Source: CAYGVT01 sp964353355 (GTDB lineage Archaea > Thermoplasmatota > DTKX01 > GCA-020343715). Taken from it: 16,435 nt of DNA. The stretch is taken from assembly GCA_964353355.1 (NCBI GenBank), contig CAYGVT010000135.1, positions 1-16,435 on the forward strand, in the 5' to 3' direction. Shown piece after piece: positions 7,117 to 13,892 of the stretch (within the stretch, counting starts at the first letter, position 1; each line of letters begins with the position of its first letter). The notes under the pieces are model-generated. The model was not told the origin of the DNA, made no database searches, and worked only from the letters and a program-made list of their open reading frames with translations. The position numbers and the translations under genes are program-made.

Positions 7117-7125
7117 GAAGTCTAC

Positions 7126-8289
7126 ATGGGACAAGGACCGAGCCTGCATGACACACCTAAGGATGTCTTGCTGTCGGGTGACGATGTGATAGCGGCCGTC
7201 GGCGCCGCCCGTCTGGAAATCGTGCGTTCGGTTGCCGAGAAGTACTGGAATCGCAACGGTCGCGATTCCACCAAGCCGGACGAATGGAGGGACCGTGCAA
7301 GGTCATTGTACGATGTCGGATTCCAGCCGCTGATGGGGCGGGGCATACCGACTTGTGCGGTTTGGGGATCGGGCAGCTTCTCCACCGGCCGCCAGGAGCT
7401 TCACGAGGCCGCCCGGTTGGAGCGGAGGCTCGGCTGGTCCCCGGTCGTTTACGTCGGTGTGGTCACTAACGCAAGCACAAAGGACATGCCTGACCTGCCT
7501 GCGAGGTGCAAGGCCGAGAGAGTTGCCGGAGAGTTCAAAAAAAAGATCGTCGCGAAGGATTTCGTTGCATGGTATCGCGATGCAATCGACGGCCGTTCGG
7601 AGAACCCTGTGAGGGAGACCCGTTTCTTCTATCCGCCCGGCTCAATCGATGTACCCCCCGAAGCCGAGCTCAGGCGCAGGTTCGAACTCAGGCAGAGGTT
7701 CGAGCGCGAGGCACTCGTGCCGGAGATGAGGGAAGTGTTCGGGGAACTGCCATTCTCGGCCTCCCTCCGCGGCTACAGTTTTCCAATCATGACGCCACAC
7801 GCGGCGATGCAGGTCGACGACACGCACCCGGCAGACCTGTCGTACGTTGATGCCGCCGGCCACGCGCTCTACCCCGGGTGGCAAGAAGGTGCCACCGCCG
7901 GGATGATACGGGACGGCCTGCCTGCATATCGCAGCTCGCTCATCACGGTCAATCCCGCCACGACTTTCGAACTGGCGCAAAGCGTCGACAGCGGCGAGTT
8001 GCTGGCGCTAGGCGCGGGAATGGCCAGTGAGGACGCACCGGCGGAGGCGAAGAAAGTGCAGGCACACCTCAAACAGGCGGACGACAATGTGCTCTGCGCA
8101 CTGAAGGCCACCGGCCTGCTGAGGTTGTGGTCGTTCTCCACCAAGCCAATGCCGGTCGGGTACAGGACCTTGGATGGTGGGTCCGTCGAGGTGATGCAGA
8201 GGGCCGTGCTCGTGGGGGATCACCTGTACAGCGGGGACGATGCGTTCGGACAGAGCATGTCCGATTATTCTTGGCTCGCTAGCCTCTAG
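7126..8289 (+). CDS. Divergent formyltransferase-fold (PurN/Fmt-like) protein of unknown substrate
   Basis: The product has 387 residues; I infer a formyltransferase fold from motif order. AVWGSGSFSTGRQ (78-90) resembles the N-terminal phosphate-binding SGxGS loop of PurN. VVYVGVVTNAST (107-118) resembles the second strand (xGVxSNxxA). DDTHPADLS (231-239) then GHALYPGW (245-252) resembles the catalytic NxHPSLLP...YxG block. Next come an IRDG segment, RSSLITVN (269-276) and SVDSGELLALG (286-296), matching the conserved Asp region (D.GP). Thus His234 and Asp288 are retained, but the usual catalytic Asn is Asp232. An insert of about 90 residues separates the halves, and there is an extra N-terminal helical part and a C-terminal tail. 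Canonical PurN is about 200-220 residues. The start is ATG 7126, placed at the predicted transcript start. The gene is monocistronic, with lower G+C than its neighbours (57% in the 60 bases from 7441), so recent acquisition is plausible. Confidence 0.6.
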   Translation: MGQGPSLHDTPKDVLLSGDDVIAAVGAARLEIVRSVAEKYWNRNGRDSTKPDEWRDRARSLYDVGFQPLMGRGIPTCAVWGSGSFSTGRQELHEAARLERRLGWSPVVYVGVVTNASTKDMPDLPARCKAERVAGEFKKKIVAKDFVAWYRDAIDGRSENPVRETRFFYPPGSIDVPPEAELRRRFELRQRFEREALVPEMREVFGELPFSASLRGYSFPIMTPHAAMQVDDTHPADLSYVDAAGHALYPGWQEGATAGMIRDGLPAYRSSLITVNPATTFELAQSVDSGELLALGAGMASEDAPAEAKKVQAHLKQADDNVLCALKATGLLRLWSFSTKPMPVGYRTLDGGSVEVMQRAVLVGDHLYSGDDAFGQSMSDYSWLASL

Positions 8290-9253
8290 AGGATTTTGGG
8301 GCGCCCACCGCGAGCAGCACGACCGCCTGGAGCTCGTCTCCGCAGGAGGGATCGCGGTGCACGCCCCACGCCGTCTCGGCCTCGGGGGGCATCGCGAGGT
8401 GCAGCGAGCGCACGAGCTCCACCAGCTCATCGTCCCTCGGCCCCCCGGTGCTGGCCTTGAACAGGACGAGCGCGCGCCTGCACACCTTGACAGGGATGCG
8501 CGGGTACATCGCCGTGAGCGCGGATTCGAGCGCGCCCGCCCAACCCGCCCTCCTGTTCGAGCTCCCCCTGCCGAGGTGCGCCGCGCCCGCGCCCTTGAGC
8601 ACCCTGCGCAGCGCGACGAGGTCCTCCTTCGTCATCATCCCGCGCAGCAGCATCACCGGCTCGAGCAGCGCCTCGTCGGCGGCGCGGAAGGCCTCGAGCA
8701 GGCCGATGGTCGGCGTCTCCTCGAGCAGCCTGTCGTTGGGCATGACGACCGAGACGTCCGACCGCCTCGCGAGCATCGCCCGCCCGACCTCGGCGTTGGC
8801 GAGCCTCGTCGAGCCCTCGATCGTGAAGGGCAGGGTCGCGAGCGAGAGGGCGATGGCGCCCGCCCTTCGCGCGACGTCGGCGATGACGGGCGATGCGCCG
8901 CTGCCAGTGCCTCCCCCGAGGCCCGATAGCACGACGACGATGTCGGCGTCCACGAGCACGTCCTCGAGCGCCGCGCGCGCCTCCTCGCACGCGCGCTCGC
9001 CGAGCGCGATGTCGGCGTTCGCCCCGCGGCCATAGGTGGACATGCGGCCGAGCAGCACCTTCCGGTGCGCGCGGGCGCCGAGCAGGTGCTGCGCGTCGGT
9101 GTTGGCGGCCACGTGCGTCCCGAGCAGCATCCCGCACTCGGCCGCCCTCGCGAGCGTGTTGCAGCCGGCCCCCCCGCAGCCAACGATGGTCATCGTCGGC
9201 CTCTGACGCCCCTCGGTCCCGCCGCCGAGCCTGTAGATGCCGCCCTCGCTCAC
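8279..9253 (-). CDS. FtsZ/tubulin-superfamily GTP-binding protein, tailless and divergent
   Basis: The product has 324 residues. The GTP-binding loops of FtsZ are in order: IVGCGGAGCN (23-32), NTDA (51-54), YGRGANAD (74-81), the tubulin signature GGGTGSG (113-119), FTIEGSTR (143-150), and NDRLLEETP (173-181) with AFRAADEAL (188-196). The T7 region is GMMTKEDLVALRRVLKGAG (205-223). Aligned with the usual N-D-x-x-D synergy loop, the first Asp may be D211, but the Asn and the second catalytic Asp appear to be replaced (K209, A214). The protein ends just after the C-terminal domain, with no linker or conserved tail peptide. It is therefore probably a paralogue rather than the main division FtsZ, and may polymerise without efficient hydrolysis or need a partner. 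The start is GTG at 9253, overlapping the upstream gene as GTGA. The stop lies inside the facing gene. Confidence 0.87.
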   Translation of the reverse strand: MSEGGIYRLGGGTEGRQRPTMTIVGCGGAGCNTLARAAECGMLLGTHVAANTDAQHLLGARAHRKVLLGRMSTYGRGANADIALGERACEEARAALEDVLVDADIVVVLSGLGGGTGSGASPVIADVARRAGAIALSLATLPFTIEGSTRLANAEVGRAMLARRSDVSVVMPNDRLLEETPTIGLLEAFRAADEALLEPVMLLRGMMTKEDLVALRRVLKGAGAAHLGRGSSNRRAGWAGALESALTAMYPRIPVKVCRRALVLFKASTGGPRDDELVELVRSLHLAMPPEAETAWGVHRDPSCGDELQAVVLLAVGAPKSSRG

Positions 9254-9954
9254 TTCCCACCGCCCCCCTTCCTCCGTCGCCGCGGGCGCACGACCGTCCC
9301 CGCCGCCCTGGCGCGGCCCTTGCGCGGCTTCGTCGACCGCGACGCCCCTGGCTTGCCTCGTCGGGGCGCCTTGCCGGACCTTGCCTTCCTGGCGGGCCTG
9401 GCGGGCCTGGCCTGCCTCGCCGGCCTGCCTGGCTTGGCCGGCCCGACCGGGCCCTTGGTCCCGGCCACCGGCTCCGAGGCGAGCACGACGCGCTCCCCCA
9501 CGAGCGTGAGCTTGCCCTCGAGCAGGAGGTCGGAGACGTACGAGTCGACCAGGTGCAGGTCCTCGAGCGGCAGCTGCACCTCCCTAGCGATGACGATGAC
9601 GAGCTCGTCGCGCGTGATGCCGGTGGCCGCCTCGCGCCTCGCGACGCGCTCGATGTCGTGCTCGAGCATCAGCCCCGCCGCCGCCCTGGGTGCCCGCGCC
9701 TCGAGCTCCTGTCGCGCGCCCTGGCCCGCGAGCTCGAAGGCGTCGATGCTGCGCTGCTCGCCATGCGGGGCCTCGGCCGCGGCCGTCGCCGCGCTCGCCA
9801 CGGTCTCATGGGGACTGGTCGGCGCGGCCTTCTTGACCGGCGCGGCCCGTGGCCCCTTGGGCTCCTCGGCCAGGAACATGTCGAGGGTGCCCTGGGCCGT
9901 GCGGTCCGTCCTCTCCTCGGGGCCCCTCGTGCCCTCACCGTCGGGGGAGTGCAT
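9250..9954 (-). CDS. Winged-helix-type protein with PIP-box-like motif and long basic C-terminal tail
   Basis: The 234-residue product is not matched to a named family. Residues 21-28, QGTLDMFL, fit the PCNA-interacting pattern Q-x-x-(L/I/M)-x-x-F-(F/L). A weaker second copy, QRSIDAFE, is at 67-74. A folded alpha/beta segment at about 92-160 (LMLEHDIERVARREAATGIT, then VDSYVSDLLLEGKL and a VGERVVLAS wing) looks like a winged helix. From about 165 to the end the chain is Pro/Ala/Arg/Lys/Gly with PARPAR-type repeats, like an H1-type or AT-hook nucleic-acid-binding tail. The start is ATG at 9954, just downstream of a TATATAAA box (9984-9991) and directly abutted by AGGAAGG; a nearly leaderless mRNA is likely. 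The stop TGA overlaps the GTG of the FtsZ-like gene, implying coupled translation. A DNA-bound replication or segregation role is inference. Confidence 0.75.
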   Translation of the reverse strand: MHSPDGEGTRGPEERTDRTAQGTLDMFLAEEPKGPRAAPVKKAAPTSPHETVASAATAAAEAPHGEQRSIDAFELAGQGARQELEARAPRAAAGLMLEHDIERVARREAATGITRDELVIVIAREVQLPLEDLHLVDSYVSDLLLEGKLTLVGERVVLASEPVAGTKGPVGPAKPGRPARQARPARPARKARSGKAPRRGKPGASRSTKPRKGRARAAGTVVRPRRRRKGGGGK

Positions 9955-10094
9955 CCTTCCTGGTGCATGAACGCGTCGCGCAGTATATAAACGCTTTTCC
10001 ATGCCCCGCATGCCTGGGGCCATGGCCCCCGATGGTTCCGCGGGCGAGAAAGGTGGCCCAAGGTTTATTACCACACCATCGCACCCATAAATCG
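9955..10094. promoter_or_regulatory. Divergent promoters with a central 14-bp perfect palindrome
   Basis: For the - strand unit, TATATAAA at 9984-9991 (TTTATATA on the reading strand) predicts a start near 9962. For the + strand membrane protein, TTTATTA at 10064-10070 lies 25-30 bases before the ATG at 10095, so that gene is probably leaderless. GGGGCCATGGCCCC at 10016-10029 is a perfect 14-bp palindrome almost midway between the two TATA boxes. It extends to 18 bp with one mismatched pair. Confidence 0.6.
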
Positions 10095-10832
10095 ATGAGC
10101 CAACTCGTCCTGTACCTGCTCGCGCAGGCGGTGGGCACTCTTGGCTTCGCCTACCTAATTGGCACCATCGCCCTCCAGCGCAGGGCGGTCCCATGCGCGG
10201 TCATTGCAGCGGGCATGTACATGATGTTGGGCTCCGCGCTCGTGCAGATAGGGGCCGACCGGCTCGGTTGGTCGGCGGCCTCGCTTGCCGCCGCATACGC
10301 CCTCGTCACGGGCGGCGTCGGGCTCCTGGGCGCGGGCTCGCTGCTGAGGAGGCGCCGGGGCGATGTGCCATCCCGGTGGGAGCGACCCGCCGGCCTCGCG
10401 GTGCTCGCAGCGTCGGTGGTGTGCGCCATCGCGCTCGTTGCGCTGCGTGGGGCCCTCGTCGACGACGACGGTCTCCGGGCGCTCCCGTTCGGGGATGGCT
10501 GGTCGCGCCTCGCCCCAGCGGGCTGGGCGCTGGGGGCCCCGCTGGCGCTCGGGGCTGCCGCGCTCGTGGTCACCGGCGCCAGGGACGTCCTCGAGGACAG
10601 GCGGTGGAAGGGCGCGTACGTCTGGGCCGCGGGGGTGGCGTTCGCGGCCTGGCCGTTCGACTTCAAGCTCGAGGGCGTGCCCCTGATGCCGTTGGTGATG
10701 CTCCTCGGGATGGCGCTCGTCTACCTTGCCATCGCCCCCAAGGGGAAGAGGGCCCCGGATGGGGTCGTGGAGCGGGAGGGGCCCGCGCCCGCCCCGGACG
10801 CTTCGGTGACGGCAGAGAATGCAGGGCCCTAG
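10095..10832 (+). CDS. Seven-helix integral membrane protein of unknown function
   Basis: This 245-residue protein has about seven predicted membrane segments: 4-27, 31-52, 58-84, 97-118, 139-160, 173-189 and 195-214. RRRR (85-88) follows the third, and RR (169-170) precedes the sixth. An acidic, proline/alanine-rich soluble tail (about 218-245) follows a basic PKGKR stretch. No catalytic motif or transport signature that I recognise is visible, and there is no retinal-type lysine I can assign. The start ATG at 10095 is fixed by the TATA box at 10064-10070. Longer upstream frames read antisense through the winged-helix gene. It is divergent from the winged-helix/FtsZ-like unit across a palindromic regulatory region, which may make it a membrane partner of that unit, by position only. 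Confidence 0.75.
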   Translation: MSQLVLYLLAQAVGTLGFAYLIGTIALQRRAVPCAVIAAGMYMMLGSALVQIGADRLGWSAASLAAAYALVTGGVGLLGAGSLLRRRRGDVPSRWERPAGLAVLAASVVCAIALVALRGALVDDDGLRALPFGDGWSRLAPAGWALGAPLALGAAALVVTGARDVLEDRRWKGAYVWAAGVAFAAWPFDFKLEGVPLMPLVMLLGMALVYLAIAPKGKRAPDGVVEREGPAPAPDASVTAENAGP

Positions 10833-10951
10833 CCGGTGCGCGGGGTCCCTGGCTAGTCGGTCCCCGTTGAACAATTTGACAAACATTATATAAGGCCGCG
10901 CACCATTGCACGTGATGGTCTAGGTTGCTCGCTATCAAGGAGGATGACAAG
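10833..10951 (+). promoter_or_regulatory. Promoter and leader of the first giant surface protein
   Basis: TTATATAA at 10886-10893 is a strong TATA box. It predicts a start near 10915 and a leader of about 37 bases. The leader carries AAGGAGG at 10937-10943, a strong Shine-Dalgarno 8 bases before the ATG at 10952. ACCAT at 10902-10906 and ATGGT at 10915-10919 form an inverted repeat around TGCACGTG that straddles the predicted start. No terminator is obvious for the upstream membrane-protein gene. Confidence 0.65.
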
Positions 10952-13774
10952 ATGGGATTTCCTGACATCGGGTCCAGAAGGACGATTGTGTGGTTGCTGC
11001 CCCTGCTGGGGCTGGTGTTCCTGGTGGCGCTCGCGCTCTCCGTGGAGGCGGTCACGCCCCTGGACAACGAGACGCCCCCGAACCCGCCAGCATACTACAA
11101 CTTCGATACCGCCTACAACGTCGGCATCATCGAGCTCGGGACGCCCATCACGTTTCGGAGGGACGGCGGTGGCGACGACGACTACCTCAAGATGCTCTTC
11201 CTGTCGGTCGACGACCTGGTCAATGTGGCCATAGACACCAACGACACCATGGCAGCGACCATCGACTTCTGGGTGTCCGACCCCAACAAGTTCCCGGTCT
11301 ACTTCTCCCAATTCAACTTCGATGTGGGCGACCCCAACACGTTCTCCTTCGAGTTCGGCGTCATCATGACCGGCACCTACTACATCCACACCGGCCAGGG
11401 CTTCGGTAGCACGTACATCAACTTCACCATCACGAGGACGAGGATCAGCCCGTCCCCGGCGCAGAAGGACACCAACAACAAGCCCACCGAGAAGCTCCGC
11501 CTCACCGCGCCCGCGACCCAGCCGGGCACAGGCGGGCTGCCGTGGGACCCGTCGGACTTCTACTTCGTCACCGTGAACCCCACCGCTGACCTGAACAAGT
11601 ACCTCTCCATCTCGCTCGACAACGACACGGACATCAAGGTCCAATGGGAGCTTTACAGCAGCACCGGCATCCTCAGGACGGCCGAGGACTACAAGGCGGA
11701 CATGGTCGGCAGCCCCCCCTTCGGCAGCAAGACGCAGCCCCTCGTCGACTGGCCCGTGCTCGCCGCCGGGGACTACATCATCAGGGTATGGGTCATGTAC
11801 GGCTACGGCGCGTACACCCTGAAGGTGTCGGAGCTCCAGTATCCCAACGACCATAACAACACCATCGACGAGGCCTACCAGGTCTTCGACAACACCGAGC
11901 TCACGGCCGACATAAACCTCTCGTTCGACTGGGACGACTACGACAAGATCTACCTGCTCGCCAAGCAGCCGCTCTGGATATGGCTCAAGCCCGACCTCGC
12001 GCCCGTCGACGTCTACCTGGTCGACGAGAACGACCTGAGCATCACCTCCTCTCGCGCACCGGGCCTGGACGAGGAGCACATCTACAACTGGGTCCCGGAC
12101 GACGATGGCTACTACTACATCCGCATCTCCGCCGTCGATGAGCCGGAGTTCCCCTACCCGCCGACGACGAACTACCAGCTCAAGGTCTGGATCAACTCGG
12201 CGCCCAAGACCGCCCCTGGTGCCCTCCTCAAGATATCCATCAAGGAGGACACCATCAACGAATCCTACTACAGCGTCGCGGATTGGTTCGTCGACACCGA
12301 CACGGACGACGCGCTCACGTTCGACCTGGACATGAGCTACAACAACACGCTCATCGACGTCCAGCTGCTGCTGGACAACCACCTGCGCATCGCGCCGGTG
12401 GCGAACGCCTCCAGGTTCTCCATCAACATCCTCGTCAACGCCACGGACCTCAAGGACCTCTGGGTCAACCACACGGTCACCATCACGGTCACGCCCGTCA
12501 ACGACGAGCCGACCTACGACCCGGCGGACGTGCCGGCGGAGATCAGGATCGGCGAGGACCTGACCAAGAGCGGCGTGAACCTCACCCGCGCCTTCAGGGA
12601 CATCGACGACGGCTACGGCACGTGGACCTTCACGGTCACCTCGACGACCCACATCCAAGTCGAGCTCGACGATGTGACCTGGCTCGCGACCTTCACGCCG
12701 CTCGTCACGGACTGGACCGGCACCGAGTACATCACCGTGGAGTGCACCGACTCCGGCGATGAGACCGTGAGCTTCCAGGTCATGGTGGTCATCTACGAGA
12801 TCAACGACCCGCCGACCATCGGCCACTACATGGAGGCCATCACGATGTACGAGGAGGTCCCGCTCACCATCGACCTCGTGAACAACGCCTCAGGGGCCTT
12901 CTTCCGGGACCCGGAGGGCAAGACCCTGACCTACGGGTGGGCCAACAACAGCAGCGTCATGGTCTCCATCGAGGACGGCGTGCTCACCCTGCTCGGCATC
13001 AAGGACTTCTCGGGCGTCATCACGAGCATGTCCATCTGGTCCCTCGACGAGCTCGGCGCGAAGAGCTCGCCGATGCCGCTGCTCCTCAACGTCCTCGACA
13101 CGCCTGACCCGCCCACCATCACACCCATAAAGCCCACGGTGACCATCCAGGAGGGCGACACGGTCACCTTCGATGAGGGGGTCTACTACTCGTTCTACGA
13201 CCCCGACTCGGAGCAAATCTCGCTCGCCTGGAAGTGGTTCGTGGACGGCGTCGAGGTCCCCGCGACCGACGTCGCGGACCGGTTCGCCTACTCCTACAAG
13301 GCGCCGATCACGCCGCAGAAGGATCGCATCATCATCGTCAAGCTCCTGGTCGTGGATGCCATGGGCAGCGACGACGCGAACTGGACGGTGACGGTCACCA
13401 ACAAGAACCAGGCGCCGGCGAACCTCAACGTCACGACGCCGGACCGCCCGCCGTACTACCTCGGCAAGGAGATCACCTTCATCGGCAACGCCTCCGACAT
13501 CGACGGGGACGCGCTCACCTACGAGTGGTTCCTCGACCAGACGAATCCGATGGGCACTGGCCCGACCATCAAGTACAAGGACTTCCTCACGAACACCCCC
13601 CACACCGTGACGCTCAAGGTCACCGACCCGAGCGGGGCGGAGACCACGAAGGACTACGCGATCACGATTGTGAAGAAGGACACGGACGACGGGCCGGGCT
13701 TCTCGGGCCCGCTCGTGTTCGGGGCCCTCGCGGCGGTCGTCGCGGTCCTGGTGCTCTCAAGGCGGAGGAAGTGA
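10952..13774 (+). CDS. Giant surface protein with PPC-like and cadherin/PKD-like domains and PGF-CTERM anchor
   Basis: The 940 residues are secreted. A signal/anchor lies at about 10-33, followed by the LDNETPPN junction (37-44). Three beta-sandwich units resembling PPC-type domains span about 45-415. From about 418 come Ig/cadherin-like repeats punctuated by VNDEPT (about 515), INDPPT (about 617), PDPPTI (about 718) and NQAPA (about 817), the last PKD-like with GDALTYEW. The C-terminus is PGF (915-917), a hydrophobic helix and SRRRK, the tripartite PGF-CTERM signal handled by archaeosortase A. Asp-rich loops suggest calcium binding, and many N-x-S/T sites suggest glycosylation. Codon use is strongly biased to C-ending codons, and with the strong Shine-Dalgarno this suggests high expression. 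The start ATG 10952 is chosen over an upstream TTG because of AAGGAGG spacing. A paralogue follows on the same strand. The ligand or role is unknown. Confidence 0.87.
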   Translation: MGFPDIGSRRTIVWLLPLLGLVFLVALALSVEAVTPLDNETPPNPPAYYNFDTAYNVGIIELGTPITFRRDGGGDDDYLKMLFLSVDDLVNVAIDTNDTMAATIDFWVSDPNKFPVYFSQFNFDVGDPNTFSFEFGVIMTGTYYIHTGQGFGSTYINFTITRTRISPSPAQKDTNNKPTEKLRLTAPATQPGTGGLPWDPSDFYFVTVNPTADLNKYLSISLDNDTDIKVQWELYSSTGILRTAEDYKADMVGSPPFGSKTQPLVDWPVLAAGDYIIRVWVMYGYGAYTLKVSELQYPNDHNNTIDEAYQVFDNTELTADINLSFDWDDYDKIYLLAKQPLWIWLKPDLAPVDVYLVDENDLSITSSRAPGLDEEHIYNWVPDDDGYYYIRISAVDEPEFPYPPTTNYQLKVWINSAPKTAPGALLKISIKEDTINESYYSVADWFVDTDTDDALTFDLDMSYNNTLIDVQLLLDNHLRIAPVANASRFSINILVNATDLKDLWVNHTVTITVTPVNDEPTYDPADVPAEIRIGEDLTKSGVNLTRAFRDIDDGYGTWTFTVTSTTHIQVELDDVTWLATFTPLVTDWTGTEYITVECTDSGDETVSFQVMVVIYEINDPPTIGHYMEAITMYEEVPLTIDLVNNASGAFFRDPEGKTLTYGWANNSSVMVSIEDGVLTLLGIKDFSGVITSMSIWSLDELGAKSSPMPLLLNVLDTPDPPTITPIKPTVTIQEGDTVTFDEGVYYSFYDPDSEQISLAWKWFVDGVEVPATDVADRFAYSYKAPITPQKDRIIIVKLLVVDAMGSDDANWTVTVTNKNQAPANLNVTTPDRPPYYLGKEITFIGNASDIDGDALTYEWFLDQTNPMGTGPTIKYKDFLTNTPHTVTLKVTDPSGAETTKDYAITIVKKDTDDGPGFSGPLVFGALAAVVAVLVLSRRRK

Positions 13775-13892
13775 GGACCGGGCCGTCCAGCACCGACCGA
13801 CAGGCGCACGTGGCCTACGATGAGCGCGAGCCATCCTGAGCGGGCACGGTCGCGCACATCGCCAACTATAAGAGCCTGAAGGCACAATTGAA
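13775..13892 (+). promoter_or_regulatory. Intergenic region with promoter of the second surface protein
   Basis: CTATAAG at 13866-13872 is a TATA candidate whose centre is about 25 bases before the ATG at 13893. The mRNA is therefore likely leaderless, and this gene probably has its own promoter rather than depending on the first paralogue. I see no clear terminator hairpin with a T-run after the upstream stop at 13774. Confidence 0.55.

Larger units (their letters stand above)
6828..7125. other. 298-base gene-poor stretch of lower G+C between tRNA-Asp and the formyltransferase-like gene
   Basis: I see no convincing gene here. Short open frames exist on both strands but have no recognisable content, and the main one reads through a TATA box. 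GCTTGAAATA read on the - strand (6890-6881) is a weak TATA candidate for the tRNA. The composition is more A/T-rich than most of the window (for example AAAAATATC near 7000). The stretch ends in the strong promoter at 7093-7116. Confidence 0.5.

Noticed and set aside
6846..7118. A 90-codon frame between the tRNA and the formyltransferase-like gene
   Set aside because: It has no ribosome site or domain, it ends inside the promoter of the next gene, and its composition is not protein-like.
6907..7125. N-terminal extension of the formyltransferase-like protein to a TTG at 6907
   Set aside because: The extension would read through the strong TATA box and palindrome, has no ribosome site and no similarity. 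ATG 7126 sits at the predicted transcript start.
9396..9450. GGCCTGGC/GGCCTGCC tandem-like repeats
   Set aside because: They are explained as codons for the PAR/PARPAR repeats in the basic tail of the winged-helix protein; not an independent repeat element or CRISPR.
10875..10893. TTGACA followed by TATATAA, resembling bacterial -35 and -10 boxes
   Set aside because: The spacing is only a few bases instead of about 17, and all context points to archaeal TATA-type promoters.
10886..12826. A 646-codon frame antisense to the first giant surface protein
   Set aside because: Its composition (Val/Asp/Arg/Glu repeats) mirrors the strong codon bias of the sense gene. It has no start signal or family similarity.
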